From positions 496,001-560,000 of the forward strand of contig JADJMV010000001.1 of NCBI GenBank assembly GCA_016709445.1: a DNA stretch of 64,000 bases, read 5' to 3'. Below, in pieces: positions 1 to 9,158 of this stretch. The stretch's first letter is position 1. Each line of letters opens with the position of its first letter. Below the pieces are notes generated by a model. The model had not been told where the DNA came from, did no database searches, and saw only the letters and a list, made by a program, of their open reading frames with translations. A program made the translations under genes and the position numbers. Origin of the DNA: Phycisphaerales bacterium. GTDB taxonomy: Bacteria; Planctomycetota; Phycisphaerae; Phycisphaerales; UBA1924.

Positions 1-824
1 GCACCGTGCAGGAACTCCAGAACTCACTCGCCCTCCTGCCCGTCCAGCGCCGCACCGCCGAGGCAAGCCTGAAGGTCAAGCAGGCCCAGCTCGAGATCGC
101 CAGGCTGGACCTTCCCAAGACGGTCATCACCGCCCCCTTCGCCTGCCGGCTCGGAGCCGTCGATCTGCAGGTCGGCCAGTTCCTCCAGACCAACCAGCGG
201 CTCTTCGACGCCTCCGGCACCGACCGGACCGAGGTCGAAGCCCAGATCCGCGTCGGGGCAATCAAGCCGCTCCTGAGCCGCGTCGATCTCGCCCAGCTCC
301 AGAAGGAAGGCCTGGACCTCGACAGGCTCCGCGCCGCGCTCAATCTCACCGCCGAGGTCCGATTCGAGGTCGGGCCGCTCACGGCACGCTGGGACGCCGA
401 GTTCGACCGGGTCCGCGAGTCCCTCGACCCCCTCACACGCAGCGCCGGCGTCGTCGTCGCCGTCGACCGCCCCTACGAGAAGGTCCTGCCCGGCCGGCGC
501 CCCGTCCTGGTCGAGGGCGCATACTGCGAGGTCGAAATCCGCGGCGCCCCCATGCCGGGACGCCTCGTCGTCCCGCGCGCCGCCGTCCACGAGGGTCGCG
601 TCTACATCGTCAACAAGAGCAACCGCCTCGAAACACGCACCGTCGCCCTCGATCTCGTCCAGGGAGATATCGCCTGCGTCGAGAGCGGCCTCGAGCCCGG
701 TGACACCCTCGTCGTTTCCGACCCCGTCCCCGCCATCGAGGGCATGCTCGTCGATCCCGTCCCCGACGAGCGGACGCTCCAGAACGTCCTCGCCGGGGCC
801 GCCGGTCGGAGCGCCGCCCAATGA
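1..824 (+). CDS. RND efflux periplasmic adaptor (HlyD/MFP family), 5'-truncated by window edge
   Basis: C-terminal part of a membrane-fusion subunit that would link the inner-membrane RND pump encoded next to it to an outer-membrane channel. The frame is open from base 3, so the true start lies upstream of the window. Visible are the end of a helical hairpin, the returning half of the barrel-sandwich (TAPFACRLGAVDLQVGQFL), a beta-barrel part and the membrane-proximal domain with VVPRAAVHEGRVYIV. The stop overlaps the start of the pump gene (ATGA), so the two are probably translationally coupled. The family is clear; the substrate cannot be read from the sequence. Confidence 0.88.
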   Translation, partial: TVQELQNSLALLPVQRRTAEASLKVKQAQLEIARLDLPKTVITAPFACRLGAVDLQVGQFLQTNQRLFDASGTDRTEVEAQIRVGAIKPLLSRVDLAQLQKEGLDLDRLRAALNLTAEVRFEVGPLTARWDAEFDRVRESLDPLTRSAGVVVAVDRPYEKVLPGRRPVLVEGAYCEVEIRGAPMPGRLVVPRAAVHEGRVYIVNKSNRLETRTVALDLVQGDIACVESGLEPGDTLVVSDPVPAIEGMLVDPVPDERTLQNVLAGAAGRSAAQ

Positions 825-3800
825 TCCGCTACTTCACCGGTCATCCCACGGCCGCCAACCTCCTCATGGTGGTGCTCCTCGCCATCGGCGCCTCTGCCGT
901 GCCCGCGCTACGGCGCGAGACCTTCCCGAGGTTCGAGGCCGAGGCCCTGGATATCCGCGTGGTCTACCCCGGGGCCACGGCCGTAGAGGTCGACGAGACC
1001 GTCTGCCAGCGCGTGATCGACGCGCTCGAGGGTGTCGATTCGGTCGGCGAAATCCGCTCCGACGCACGAGAGGGTGTCGGCGTGGTGACCGTCGAGCTCG
1101 CCAAGGGGGGCAACTTCCAGACCTTCCGCAGCGATGTCGAGCAGGAGGTCGGCGCCATCGACGACCTCCCCGATGACGCCGAAGAGCCCATCATCAGCCA
1201 GGTCGGCGCGACCGACCGAGTCCTCTCCGTGATCGTCGCCGGGCCGCTCGCGCCCCCCGACCTCAAGGCCTTCTGCGAGAGCCTCAAGGACCGACTCCAG
1301 GCCCTCGACCAGGTCTCGCTCGTCAAGCTCGAGGGCTTCTCCGACCACCAACTCCGCGCCGAGCTCTCCCCGACCGCGCTCCAACGCTACGGCCTGAGCG
1401 TCGCCGATGTCGCCTCGCTCATCGAGCGACAGAGTGTCGACGCTCCCGCCGGCGATGTCGAGACCCCCGACGGCGACGTCGTCGTCCGCCTCACCGAGGA
1501 ACGCCGCGCCCCCGCCGCGCTCGAGGACCTCGTCGTCCTCGCCAAGGCCGGCGGCGCCGAGGTCCGGCTCGGCGAACTCGGGCGCGTCGTCGACACCTTC
1601 GAGATCGGTGAGGACCGCATCGAGGTCGACGGCATGCGCGCCGGGCTCCTCCGAATCGAGAAGTCGCGTTCGGAGGATTCCATCCGCGTCGCCAGGGCCG
1701 TTCGCGCCCTCCTCGACGCCGAGCGCGCGGTACCCCACGATGAAGTTCCTGGTCACCCAGGACACCTCGGTCCTCGTCCAGGACCGCCTGAACCTCCTGC
1801 TCACCAACGGCTGGCAGGGCATGGTCCTCGTCTTCCTCGCCATGTGGCTCTTCTTCGCCTTCCGCCTCTCCTTCTGGGTCGCCATGGGACTCCCCGTCGC
1901 CTTCCTCGGCGCCATGTTCTTCCTCCCGTCGCTCGACCTCACCATCAACATGATGACGATGGTCGGACTGCTGCTCGCCCTCGGCCTCCTCATGGACGAC
2001 GCCATCGTCGTCGCCGAGAACGTCGCCACGCACCGCGCCGCCGGCAAAACCGCCCACCGCGCCGCACTCGACGGAGTCGTCGAGGTGCTCCCGGGCGTGA
2101 TCGCCTCCTTCCTCACCACCGTCTGCGTCCTCGGCCCCCTCGCCTTTATCGCGGGCGACATCGGCAAGGTCCTCCGCGTCGTCCCCATCATCCTCATACT
2201 CGTTCTCACCGTCAGCCTCGCCGAAGCCCTCCTGATCCTCCCGGCCCACCTCGCCCACAGCATGCACACCTACGACCCCAGCGCCGCCGGCCCCATCCGC
2301 CGACGAGTCGACACCGCGATCGACTGGGCCCGCGAGTGGGGCATCGGCCGGCCCGCCGACTTCCTCCAGCGATGGCGATACCTCGCCGTCGGCGTCGTTC
2401 TCGGCGTGCTCCTCCTCTCGCTCGGGCTCATCGCCGGCGGGGTGGTCAAGTTCCAGCCCTTCCCCAGCCTCGACGGCGACGTCATCGAGGCCAGGATCCT
2501 GCTCCCACAGGGCACGCCGCTCGCCCGCACCGAGCAGGTCGTCGCGCAGGTCCGCGAGGCCCTCGCGCGCGTCAACGAACGCTTTGCCCCGCAGCCGGGC
2601 GGGCAGCCGCTCGTGCAGCAGTCGTTCGTGCAGTTCAACCTCAACGCCGACGCCCTCGAAAGCGGCCCCCACGTCGCGACCATCACCGTCGATCTCCTCA
2701 ACGCCGAGCAACGGAACGTTCGGATCGACGACATCGTCGCCGCTTGGCGTGAAGAGACCGGCGTCGTCCCCGACGTCCTGAGCCTCGCCTACCTCGAGCC
2801 CACGCTCGGACCCTCCGGACGCGCCATCGAGATCCGCTTCCGGGGAGAAGACCTCGCCGAGCTCAAGGCCGCGGCCACGCGCACCCGGGCATGGCTCGAC
2901 CAGTGCGTCGGCACCAGGAACACCGACGACGACCTCCGCCCCGGCAAGCCCGAGCTGCGCGTCCGGGCCCGCCCCGGCGCTCTCGGCCTCCAGATCGATG
3001 CGTCCGCCATGGCCCGCCAGCTCCGCGCGACCTACCAGGGCCAGAAGGCCGCCGAGATCCAGGCGGGCTCCGAATCGATGGAGATCGAGGTCGTCGCCGC
3101 CCCCGCAGGCCGCGACAGCCTCGGCGACCTCGACCAGTTCATGTTCACGCTCCCCGACGGGGCGCAGGTTCCTCTCGAGGCGGTCGCGTCCGTCGAGCAG
3201 GCACGCGGCTGGGCGCGCATCGCGCGGGTGGATGGTGAACGCACCGTCACGCTCCGGGGCGATGTCGACGAGCGGCTGACGAACACCGGCGAACTGCTGA
3301 CCTCGCTGCGTCGCGACCTCCTCCCCCAACTCCGGCAGGCCTACCCCGGCGTCCGGATCGATTTCGAGGGCGAGGTCTCGGAGGGCGCGCAGACCCAGCG
3401 TTCGATGCTCGGCGCGCTGGCCGTCGGTGTGGTCGGGATCTTCGTCATCCTCAGCTTCCAGTTCCGCAGCTACATCGAGCCCCTGATCGTCATGATCGCG
3501 ATTCCCTTCGCACTCGTCGGCGTCATCTGGGGCCACCTGATCCTCGGCGTCGATCTCAGCCTGCCGAGCATGCTGGGCTTCGTCTCGCTCGCGGGAGTCA
3601 CGGTCAACGACTCCCTCCTGCTGGTCATGTTCATTAAGGAACGCCGGGCCGCCGGGGTCGAGGCCCAGACCGCCGCGAGCCAGGCGAGCCGCCAACGCTT
3701 CCGCGCCGTCATGATCACCTCCCTCACCACCATGGCCGGCCTCATGCCGCTCCTGGCCGAGAAGAGCCTCCAGGCGCAGGTCCTCATCCCCATCGCCATC

Positions 3801-3914
3801 AGCATCGTCTTCGGCCTCCTCGCCTCGACCCTCCTCGTCCTGCTCGTCCTGCCCTGCCTCTACACCGTCCTCAATGACTTCGGTCTCACCGCACGCCACA
3901 CGGCGCCGGAGTAA
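821..3914 (+). CDS. RND family efflux permease (AcrB/HAE-like), apparent frameshift near 1727
   Basis: Proton-driven inner-membrane efflux pump of about 1030 residues, the normal family size once two frames are joined. The first frame (from 821) gives the N-terminal helix (NLLMVVLLAIGASAVPALR) and the first porter domain. The second frame continues with QDTSVLVQDRLNLL, the TM4 acidic motif GLLMDDAIVVAENV and the C-terminal half with SLAGVTVNDSLLLVMF. The break is in gagcgcgcggtac (1721-1733). Restoring two bases to the CG repeat gives ERARYPTMKF in one frame; removing one base also works. All domains on both sides are intact, so an assembly error is more likely than a pseudogene. It forms an operon with the adaptor upstream; no TolC gene is adjacent. 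Confidence 0.85.
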
Positions 3915-3959
3915 GCCTCGCCTCGTGCACGCCTCCCGCGACCGACGCCCGGAGGGCGG

Positions 3960-5378
3960 TCAATCCGTCCGCCGGACGACCACCATCGTCAGATCATCCT
4001 GCTGCGCCTCGTCGCCGGCGAAGTCCGCCACATCCGCCGCAACCGCCGCGATCATGGGCCCCGCCGCCAGGTGGGCATGGCGACGCAGCGATTCCCGCAG
4101 CCGCGTCAGGCCGAACTGCTCCCGCCGGCCCGACGCGTCGAACCGGCTCCACTCCACAAACCCGTCCGTGATCAGCGCGAGCACATCACCCGGCCCCAGC
4201 GGCAGACTGGCCGCCGGCTCGAAGCATGTGTCCGACGCCACAGCCAGCGGCATGCCCTGGGGCAGGATGTCCTGCACCTCCCCCGTCGCCCGCACATAGA
4301 GTGCGATCGGACCGTGCCCCGCCGAGAGCAGGGCGAGGGGCCCGTCTCCCGGCTCGACCAGCACGCCAGCCATCGTCACAAACCTTCCATCCGGCAGATC
4401 GTCGGCCAGCAAACGGTTCACGTGCGTCGCGAGTGAGGCCAAGTCCGGGTGGTGCGAACTGCTCGCCCGCACGTACGCGCGGCAGGCCGCCGTCACCAGC
4501 GCCGGGCCGATGCCGTGCCCGCTCACGTCCGCGAGCGTGATGATCCAACGCCCGTCCGAGAGCCGTTGCCAGTCGAAGTAGTCGCCCCCCGTCTCGTCCG
4601 CGGGGCGATTCCACCCGGCGATCTCGTACCCTTGGACCTCCGGCGCCGTCCGCGGCAGGAGCGCCCGCTGGATCGACCTCGCGATCGCCAGGTCGTGCTC
4701 GATCCGGTCCATCTTGCGGCGCGTCTCCGCCTCGCCCAGCGCTGCTTCCACATGCCGCCGGATCTCGCGGGCCACCCACGCCGCCCCGGCGCCACCGGCC
4801 AGGATCAGCAGGGCCGGCATCACATACCCCGCCAGCGGAACCCCCGTCGTCGGGCGGGAGATGCCCAGACCCCAGATCACATAGGCCACCAGCCCGCCAT
4901 ACCCCGCCGCCCCGACAACCCCCCCCAACAGGCACAAGCCCGGGCGGAGCCGGAGCGTGGCGAGCGCGAGCAGCAGGACATACGCCAGGCTCGGCGGCGA
5001 GCTCAGCGCCGCGAAGGGCGGCATCGTGCCCATCAGGATGTGCGTCAGAATCGCACCCGTCGGCACCAGACACTCCACGGTGGTGGTGCACACGCCGAAC
5101 CACATCGGCACCACGCGGCCCCGCCGCGCCGACCAGCGGGCGAACTCGATCACGCCGACCTGCAGGCACAACAGCAGCAGCGCCGCCGCCGCGCCGACAA
5201 GTTTTAGGCGGACTTCGACCGCCGACGAGAGCCCCAGCAGCGCCAGCGGCACCAGCAGGACCAGGATCAGCCCGATCACCGCGTACGCACGCCCGACCTC
5301 GCTCCGCAGCGAAGCCTCCCGGAATCCCGCCGACCGTGCGATCGCATCCGCCATCGATGGAGGGGTGGGGGCCGGCAT
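3960..5378 (-). CDS. Membrane-anchored SpoIIE/RsbU-type PP2C serine phosphatase
   Basis: 472 residues. The N-terminal half has about six hydrophobic segments (residues ~30-210), then a short linker helix (DRIEHDLAIARSIQRALLP) typical of the boundary before a SpoIIE domain. The C-terminal domain (~235-470) has the metal-binding acidic motifs GGDYFDW, LADVSGHG, ITDGFVEW and DDLTMVVV. Family members dephosphorylate anti-anti-sigma proteins in partner-switching stress or biofilm circuits; no such partner is encoded nearby. The gene runs convergent to the RND gene with 45 bases between stops. It has no Shine-Dalgarno; TAGACT lies six bases before the ATG. Confidence 0.88.
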   Translation of the reverse strand: MPAPTPPSMADAIARSAGFREASLRSEVGRAYAVIGLILVLLVPLALLGLSSAVEVRLKLVGAAAALLLLCLQVGVIEFARWSARRGRVVPMWFGVCTTTVECLVPTGAILTHILMGTMPPFAALSSPPSLAYVLLLALATLRLRPGLCLLGGVVGAAGYGGLVAYVIWGLGISRPTTGVPLAGYVMPALLILAGGAGAAWVAREIRRHVEAALGEAETRRKMDRIEHDLAIARSIQRALLPRTAPEVQGYEIAGWNRPADETGGDYFDWQRLSDGRWIITLADVSGHGIGPALVTAACRAYVRASSSHHPDLASLATHVNRLLADDLPDGRFVTMAGVLVEPGDGPLALLSAGHGPIALYVRATGEVQDILPQGMPLAVASDTCFEPAASLPLGPGDVLALITDGFVEWSRFDASGRREQFGLTRLRESLRRHAHLAAGPMIAAVAADVADFAGDEAQQDDLTMVVVRRTD

Positions 5379-5384
5379 GGGCGC

Positions 5385-5390
5385 AGTCTA
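5385..5390 (-). promoter_or_regulatory. Candidate -10 element for a leaderless mRNA (phosphatase gene)
   Basis: TAGACT followed by gcgccc and the ATG at 5378. With the usual 6-7 base -10 to start-site distance, transcription would begin at the start codon. The same hexamer-N6-start layout recurs at several other genes in the window. No convincing -35 is visible. Confidence 0.5.
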
Positions 5391-5764
5391 ATTCGCGGCG
5401 ACCCCGCGCGAGACGGCCGGCGCCGGTCGTCCCGCCCACCGGACTCCTTGCACCGCTTTCCGGCCTCGCGCCCCAACATCAGCGCGCCGTCTCCCACACG
5501 CCGAGGACCCCATCGGGCCAACCCCGCGGCCGACATCGCGCGACCAGCACCCCGAGCGGCAACACGGGTCGGCGGCATCGCTCCCGACGAACTCGCCATC
5601 CGCTGGATCCGCCGACCACCCCCAACACACGGCCCTCCGGCCTTGCCGTGCTTCCCGGTCATGTCCCTCTCTTCGAGCTTGTCCACGACTGGAGCGGGAG
5701 TCACCAGGACATCGACATCGCCCCGCTATCGCCTCGCTCCGGTCCGGGGTCATGGCGCCGCTCG
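5391..5764. other. Intergenic region without a supported gene
   Basis: About 370 bases between the phosphatase promoter and the stop of the membrane protein gene. Open frames exist on both strands, but they are Arg/Pro/Ser-rich, lack a start signal and resemble no family. I see no convincing terminator or RNA structure. Confidence 0.5.
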
Positions 5765-6358
5765 TCAAGGGTCGGTGTCCTGTCCTGCTCTAGCCGCACC
5801 CCCCTCGTCCTCCCGACGAATCATCCCGTGCCCCGCCACCCAACGCCTCCTGAGCGTCCAACCCACCAGCACCAGCCCGCCCACGCCCCCGACGCCATAG
5901 CTCGCCAGATGCGTCCACCACGCGGCGATGAACCGCTCGTGCATCGGCTCCGGGATGTCCGCCGCGAGTTCGCCACCCAGCCCGACCACCCCGGCGCAGG
6001 CGAGCGCGTAGCCGCCGATCCCGGCGACAATCGCCAGGGCCGCGCTCACCCCGAGCACCAGCCCCACCGGGCGAACCAGCCGCGCCGCCCCGACCCGGGG
6101 CTCCGATCCAGCCCTGGCGGCTACTGCGACCAGCAGCCCAAGCGCCGCGCCCATCCACCATGTCGCCGCGACGCCCCACGCGAGCGCGATCACCGTCAGC
6201 GAAGCCGAGGCCACGATCTTCGGGTGCGTGATCGTGAAATACTCCGGGCACACCCGGATGGTGAGCTGGTCGTGCACCAGCCCATACGCGACGGCCGCGA
6301 ACGTGGAGCCCGCGACGATCGCCGCTGCCTCCACGACCTCTCGCACAACGCGCCGCAC
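5765..6358 (-). CDS. Conserved hypothetical membrane protein
   Basis: 197 residues with four hydrophobic segments (about 10-30, 45-75, 90-125 and 155-172). The N-terminal stretch AYGLVHDQLTIRVCPEYFTI matches what I recall of a widespread uncharacterised bacterial membrane protein whose signature is a VHDQ...EYFT motif; that recognition is from memory. The start is a GTG with no Shine-Dalgarno; TAGGCT sits six bases upstream, supporting this start on a leaderless mRNA. Function unknown. Confidence 0.7.
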   Translation of the reverse strand: MRRVVREVVEAAAIVAGSTFAAVAYGLVHDQLTIRVCPEYFTITHPKIVASASLTVIALAWGVAATWWMGAALGLLVAVAARAGSEPRVGAARLVRPVGLVLGVSAALAIVAGIGGYALACAGVVGLGGELAADIPEPMHERFIAAWWTHLASYGVGGVGGLVLVGWTLRRRWVAGHGMIRREDEGGAARAGQDTDP

Positions 6359-6364
6359 AGGCCC

Positions 6365-6370
6365 AGCCTA
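6365..6370 (-). promoter_or_regulatory. Candidate -10 element for a leaderless mRNA (membrane protein gene)
   Basis: TAGGCT followed by six bases (gggcct) and the GTG start at 6358. Same layout as at 5385-5390. No Shine-Dalgarno is present. Confidence 0.45.
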
Positions 6371-6390
6371 CCGCCAGGCGCGACGACGGT

Positions 6391-7629
6391 CTAGCTGATC
6401 GTCAGCGTCGGCTTGCTCTTGCCCTGCCGCAGCGTCGCCAACGCCACCTGTCCCTCAAGCGTCGTCACCAGACTCTCCAGCGACGCCGACAACGCCCCGC
6501 CCCCCGACTGCCGCGGATCGAAGTTCTTCAGCGGCTCCCCCGAGTCGCAATTGGCCCGCAGCGCCATGTTGATCGGCACCGCACCCAGGAAGGGCAATCC
6601 CAGGCGCTGGGCCATCACCTCCGCCCCGCCGCGCCCGAAGATGTCGTATTCCCTCCCGTCATCCCCGATGAAGTAGCTCATGTTCTCCACGACCCCCAGC
6701 ACCTCGATCCGGAGCTGCTGAAACATCCTCGCCGCCCGCACCGCGTCGTCCTGCGCCACCTTCTGCGGCGTGCACACGATGACCGCCCCCGTGAGCTGCA
6801 GCGTCTGCGCCAGCGTCAGGCACACGTCCCCAGTCCCCGGGGGCAGGTCCACGATCAGGTAGTCCAGCTCCCCCCAAGCGGTCTGCTCGACCAGCTGCTT
6901 GAACGCCCCGTGCGCCATCGGCCCGCGCCAGATCAGCGGCTTATCCGGGTCCACCAGCTTCCCGATGGTGATCGCCTTCACCCCATGCACGAGATGAGGC
7001 TGGAGCATCCCCGCCATCACGATCTGCTCCATCGCATCCAACCCCAGCATCGTCGGCAGACTCGGCCCGTAGATATCCCCATCGAGCAGCCCCACGGCAT
7101 GCCCCCGCCTCGCCAGCCCGACAGCCAGGCTCACCGCGATCGTGCTCTTGCCCACGCCCCCCTTCCCCGCGCCCACCGCGATCACGTGACGGACCCCCGC
7201 CATCGGGTTCGGAGTCGGCTCTTGCAGCCCGCCGATCGGACGGTGCCCCCCGCCCCCCGGCGGGGCCGCCGCCGGGCTCGCCGGAGCGGTGGAGGCCTTG
7301 GGGGCCGGTTCGGCTCCCCCCCCTCCGGCGCCCTTCCCCGGGCTCAAACGCTCAGTCTGAATAACCGTCCCCGCGTGATCCACAAACTCGACAATCAGAG
7401 ATCGAAGCGGCTCCCCCGCCTCGGGCAGCGCAATCCCCAGGGCATCCCGGGCCGCCGCCGCGGCCCGACGGCGGCTGTCGGAGTCCCCAAGCCCCGGAGC
7501 GTGGAGTTTCAGGCTCACAAACCCGTCGCAGGCCGAAACCCACTCCAGCACGTCGGCCACAGAGCCTGCCAGCTCGGGAGAGTGGACGCCACGCAGCACC
7601 TCTCGGATCGTGTCCTTCGTCGTCGCCAC
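6391..7629 (-). CDS. Mrp/NBP35-family ATP-binding iron-sulfur carrier protein
   Basis: 412 residues. An N-terminal MIP18/DUF59-like domain (~1-95) is followed by a low-complexity Ala/Pro/Gly linker (~96-140) and a ParA-like P-loop NTPase domain with the deviant Walker A VGAGKGGVGKST (~152-163) and DLPPGTGD. Members load Fe-S clusters onto apoproteins. The C-terminal CPxC pair that binds the bridging cluster in many Mrp proteins is not visible: the expected place after ENMSYF reads IGDDGREYDIFGRGG. The start is GTG preceded by agggaggttgaagc. The gene is divergent from the secreted-protein gene at 7723. Confidence 0.9.
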   Translation of the reverse strand: MATTKDTIREVLRGVHSPELAGSVADVLEWVSACDGFVSLKLHAPGLGDSDSRRRAAAAARDALGIALPEAGEPLRSLIVEFVDHAGTVIQTERLSPGKGAGGGGAEPAPKASTAPASPAAAPPGGGGHRPIGGLQEPTPNPMAGVRHVIAVGAGKGGVGKSTIAVSLAVGLARRGHAVGLLDGDIYGPSLPTMLGLDAMEQIVMAGMLQPHLVHGVKAITIGKLVDPDKPLIWRGPMAHGAFKQLVEQTAWGELDYLIVDLPPGTGDVCLTLAQTLQLTGAVIVCTPQKVAQDDAVRAARMFQQLRIEVLGVVENMSYFIGDDGREYDIFGRGGAEVMAQRLGLPFLGAVPINMALRANCDSGEPLKNFDPRQSGGGALSASLESLVTTLEGQVALATLRQGKSKPTLTIS

Positions 7630-7722
7630 GCTTCAACCTCCCTGTGCCCGGCTGCCGATCCCTCGAGGATGCTAGGGCAATCATCTCGGCATCCCCGCGT
7701 TCCGCCCCGGAAGGAGAATCCC

Positions 7723-8823
7723 ATGGTGCCCACACGCTCCCCCAGGCTCCCCCTCACCCTCCTCGCCCTGGCCGCCTCCGCCGGTCTGGCCCAACCGGCG
7801 AACGAGGGGGTTCTCCGCGGCCCCACGGTCAAGCCCCGCGAGGTCCCCGGCGTGCAAGAGCAATACGTCCCCGGCGATCTTGGCCGATTCGCAAGCCGCG
7901 AACGCCCCACGCCCCTCCCCGTCTTCATCCAGGAACTCCGCCAGATCGCGGCCCCCGATGCCCCGGAAGCGGTTCGTCTCTCAGGCGAACAGGCCGACGC
8001 CATCCGTGCCGAACTGCGGGCCTTCGCCGAAGATGCCGCCGCCTTCCTCAAGGCCCACGGCCCAGAGATCCGGCAACTCGCCGCCGACCTCCCGCGCGAG
8101 CAGCGGCCCCGCGTCGCCGCCGAAGTGGGGGGGCTCGAGCGCGCCACCGAACTCCTCGACCGCATCGAACGGGCCGGAGGACTCGGCGCCTTCGATCCCC
8201 GCACCGACCGGAAGTCGAGGTCGGCGGCCGGCGCGAAAGCGCTGCCCGAGAAGCGCCGGCCTGCGACGGGCTTCGAGCTCCGCTTCGATGAGCCCGCCCC
8301 CCCGCCCGAGATGGATCCGGACGGGCAGCCCATGATGCAGGACGAACCGGGTGAAACCGGAGCGATCGAGCGCCTCCAGGCATTGCGAAACGCGGCCCCT
8401 TCGCTCAGCGCCGTCGAGACCCGGGTTTGGCAGCTGCTCAACGAGGCCCAGCGGGACCGCGTCGGGGCCGCGATCGACGAGGAACGCCAGGTTGAAGACG
8501 GACGGCTCGAGGACGCGCGCCTCAAGCGGCTCCTGGCGAAGAAGACTCCGGAGAGCCCCGCACCCAACAGCCCCGGCACCGACCTGCCCCGCCCCGTGCT
8601 CGATCGGATGCTCGCCGCGCTCGATGGGGGCGAGATCCCCGACGAACTCTGGACCCGGCTCCCCGAACGCGTTCGCGACCGGCTCGGATCTCTCCCGGAG
8701 AACGAACGGGCCGACGCCCTGCGGCGATTCCTGCGCTCCCGACTCAAAGATGAGTCGGGCGATAACCTCGACGCCAGCGGAAAGTCCGAGCCGAAGAACC
8801 GCGGGAAGTCCAAGCCGGGTTGA
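7723..8823 (+). CDS. Hypothetical secreted protein
   Basis: 366 residues. The ATG is chosen because an aaggag Shine-Dalgarno lies seven bases upstream (7711-7716) and a signal peptide follows (RLPLTLLALAASAGLAQPA). The mature part is Pro-, Arg- and Glu-rich and largely helical, with charged stretches such as RLEDARLKRLLAKKTPES and a Lys-rich tail. No cysteines or catalytic motifs were seen and no family was recognised. It is exported to the periplasm or beyond by inference from the signal peptide only. Confidence 0.7.
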   Translation: MVPTRSPRLPLTLLALAASAGLAQPANEGVLRGPTVKPREVPGVQEQYVPGDLGRFASRERPTPLPVFIQELRQIAAPDAPEAVRLSGEQADAIRAELRAFAEDAAAFLKAHGPEIRQLAADLPREQRPRVAAEVGGLERATELLDRIERAGGLGAFDPRTDRKSRSAAGAKALPEKRRPATGFELRFDEPAPPPEMDPDGQPMMQDEPGETGAIERLQALRNAAPSLSAVETRVWQLLNEAQRDRVGAAIDEERQVEDGRLEDARLKRLLAKKTPESPAPNSPGTDLPRPVLDRMLAALDGGEIPDELWTRLPERVRDRLGSLPENERADALRRFLRSRLKDESGDNLDASGKSEPKNRGKSKPG

Positions 8824-9158
8824 TGATGCGCCGACCGAGGCTACCATCGGCTCCGACCGACGGGAACGATGCCCGTGAAATCCCCCCCAAGGGTTCACTC
8901 GTCCCTTCGTGTTGATTGCGGCCTTGCGGACCTTAAAGTCGTGAACATACGGGAATCGCCCTACTCGCCGACGGGGGGGGAGTCAATGCGATTTCCTGAC
9001 ATCATGATAAACTTTGAAGATTTTCGGAACGAACAACCCGATAACGCAGTAGTATCTCCACGATCTCTCTCTCCTCCAGCGGGGCGCTGTCGTAACCGAT
9101 GGCGCCCTGCTTTGCTTTTTGAGGGCGCGAACCACAGCCCGCGCCAGGGAGCAAGCCC
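8824..9158. other. Comparatively AT-rich leader region upstream of the epimerase gene
   Basis: 335 bases without a supported gene. The stretch 8985-9060 is markedly more AT-rich than its surroundings (ttgaagattttcggaacg at 9014-9031) and ends in a strong hairpin at 9078-9111. A short frame at 8869-9162 has no start signal and is rejected. The layout suggests a promoter plus a structured leader controlling the polysaccharide locus. Confidence 0.5.
9078..9120 (+). promoter_or_regulatory. Leader hairpin followed by T-rich tract (attenuator- or terminator-like)
   Basis: Stem agcggggcgc (9078-9087) pairs with gcgccctgct (9102-9111), ten pairs including one G-U, with a 14-base loop. It is followed directly by ttgcttttt (9112-9120). 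It ends 38 bases before the epimerase start, so it could act as a conditional terminator. No ligand-binding riboswitch consensus was recognised. Confidence 0.45.

Noticed and set aside
3915..3959. Possible terminator between the RND and phosphatase genes
   Set aside because: cgcctcc and ggagggcg pair imperfectly over a long loop; too weak to call.
5388..5768. Possible small gene between the phosphatase and the membrane protein
   Set aside because: Overlapping frames in all directions, Arg/Ser-rich, with no ribosome-binding site, -10 box near the start, or family.
9100..9115. Possible sigma-54 promoter (tggcgccctgctttgc) before the epimerase gene
   Set aside because: The GG-GC spacing is 11 bases instead of the strict 10, and the sequence forms the 3' arm of the hairpin.
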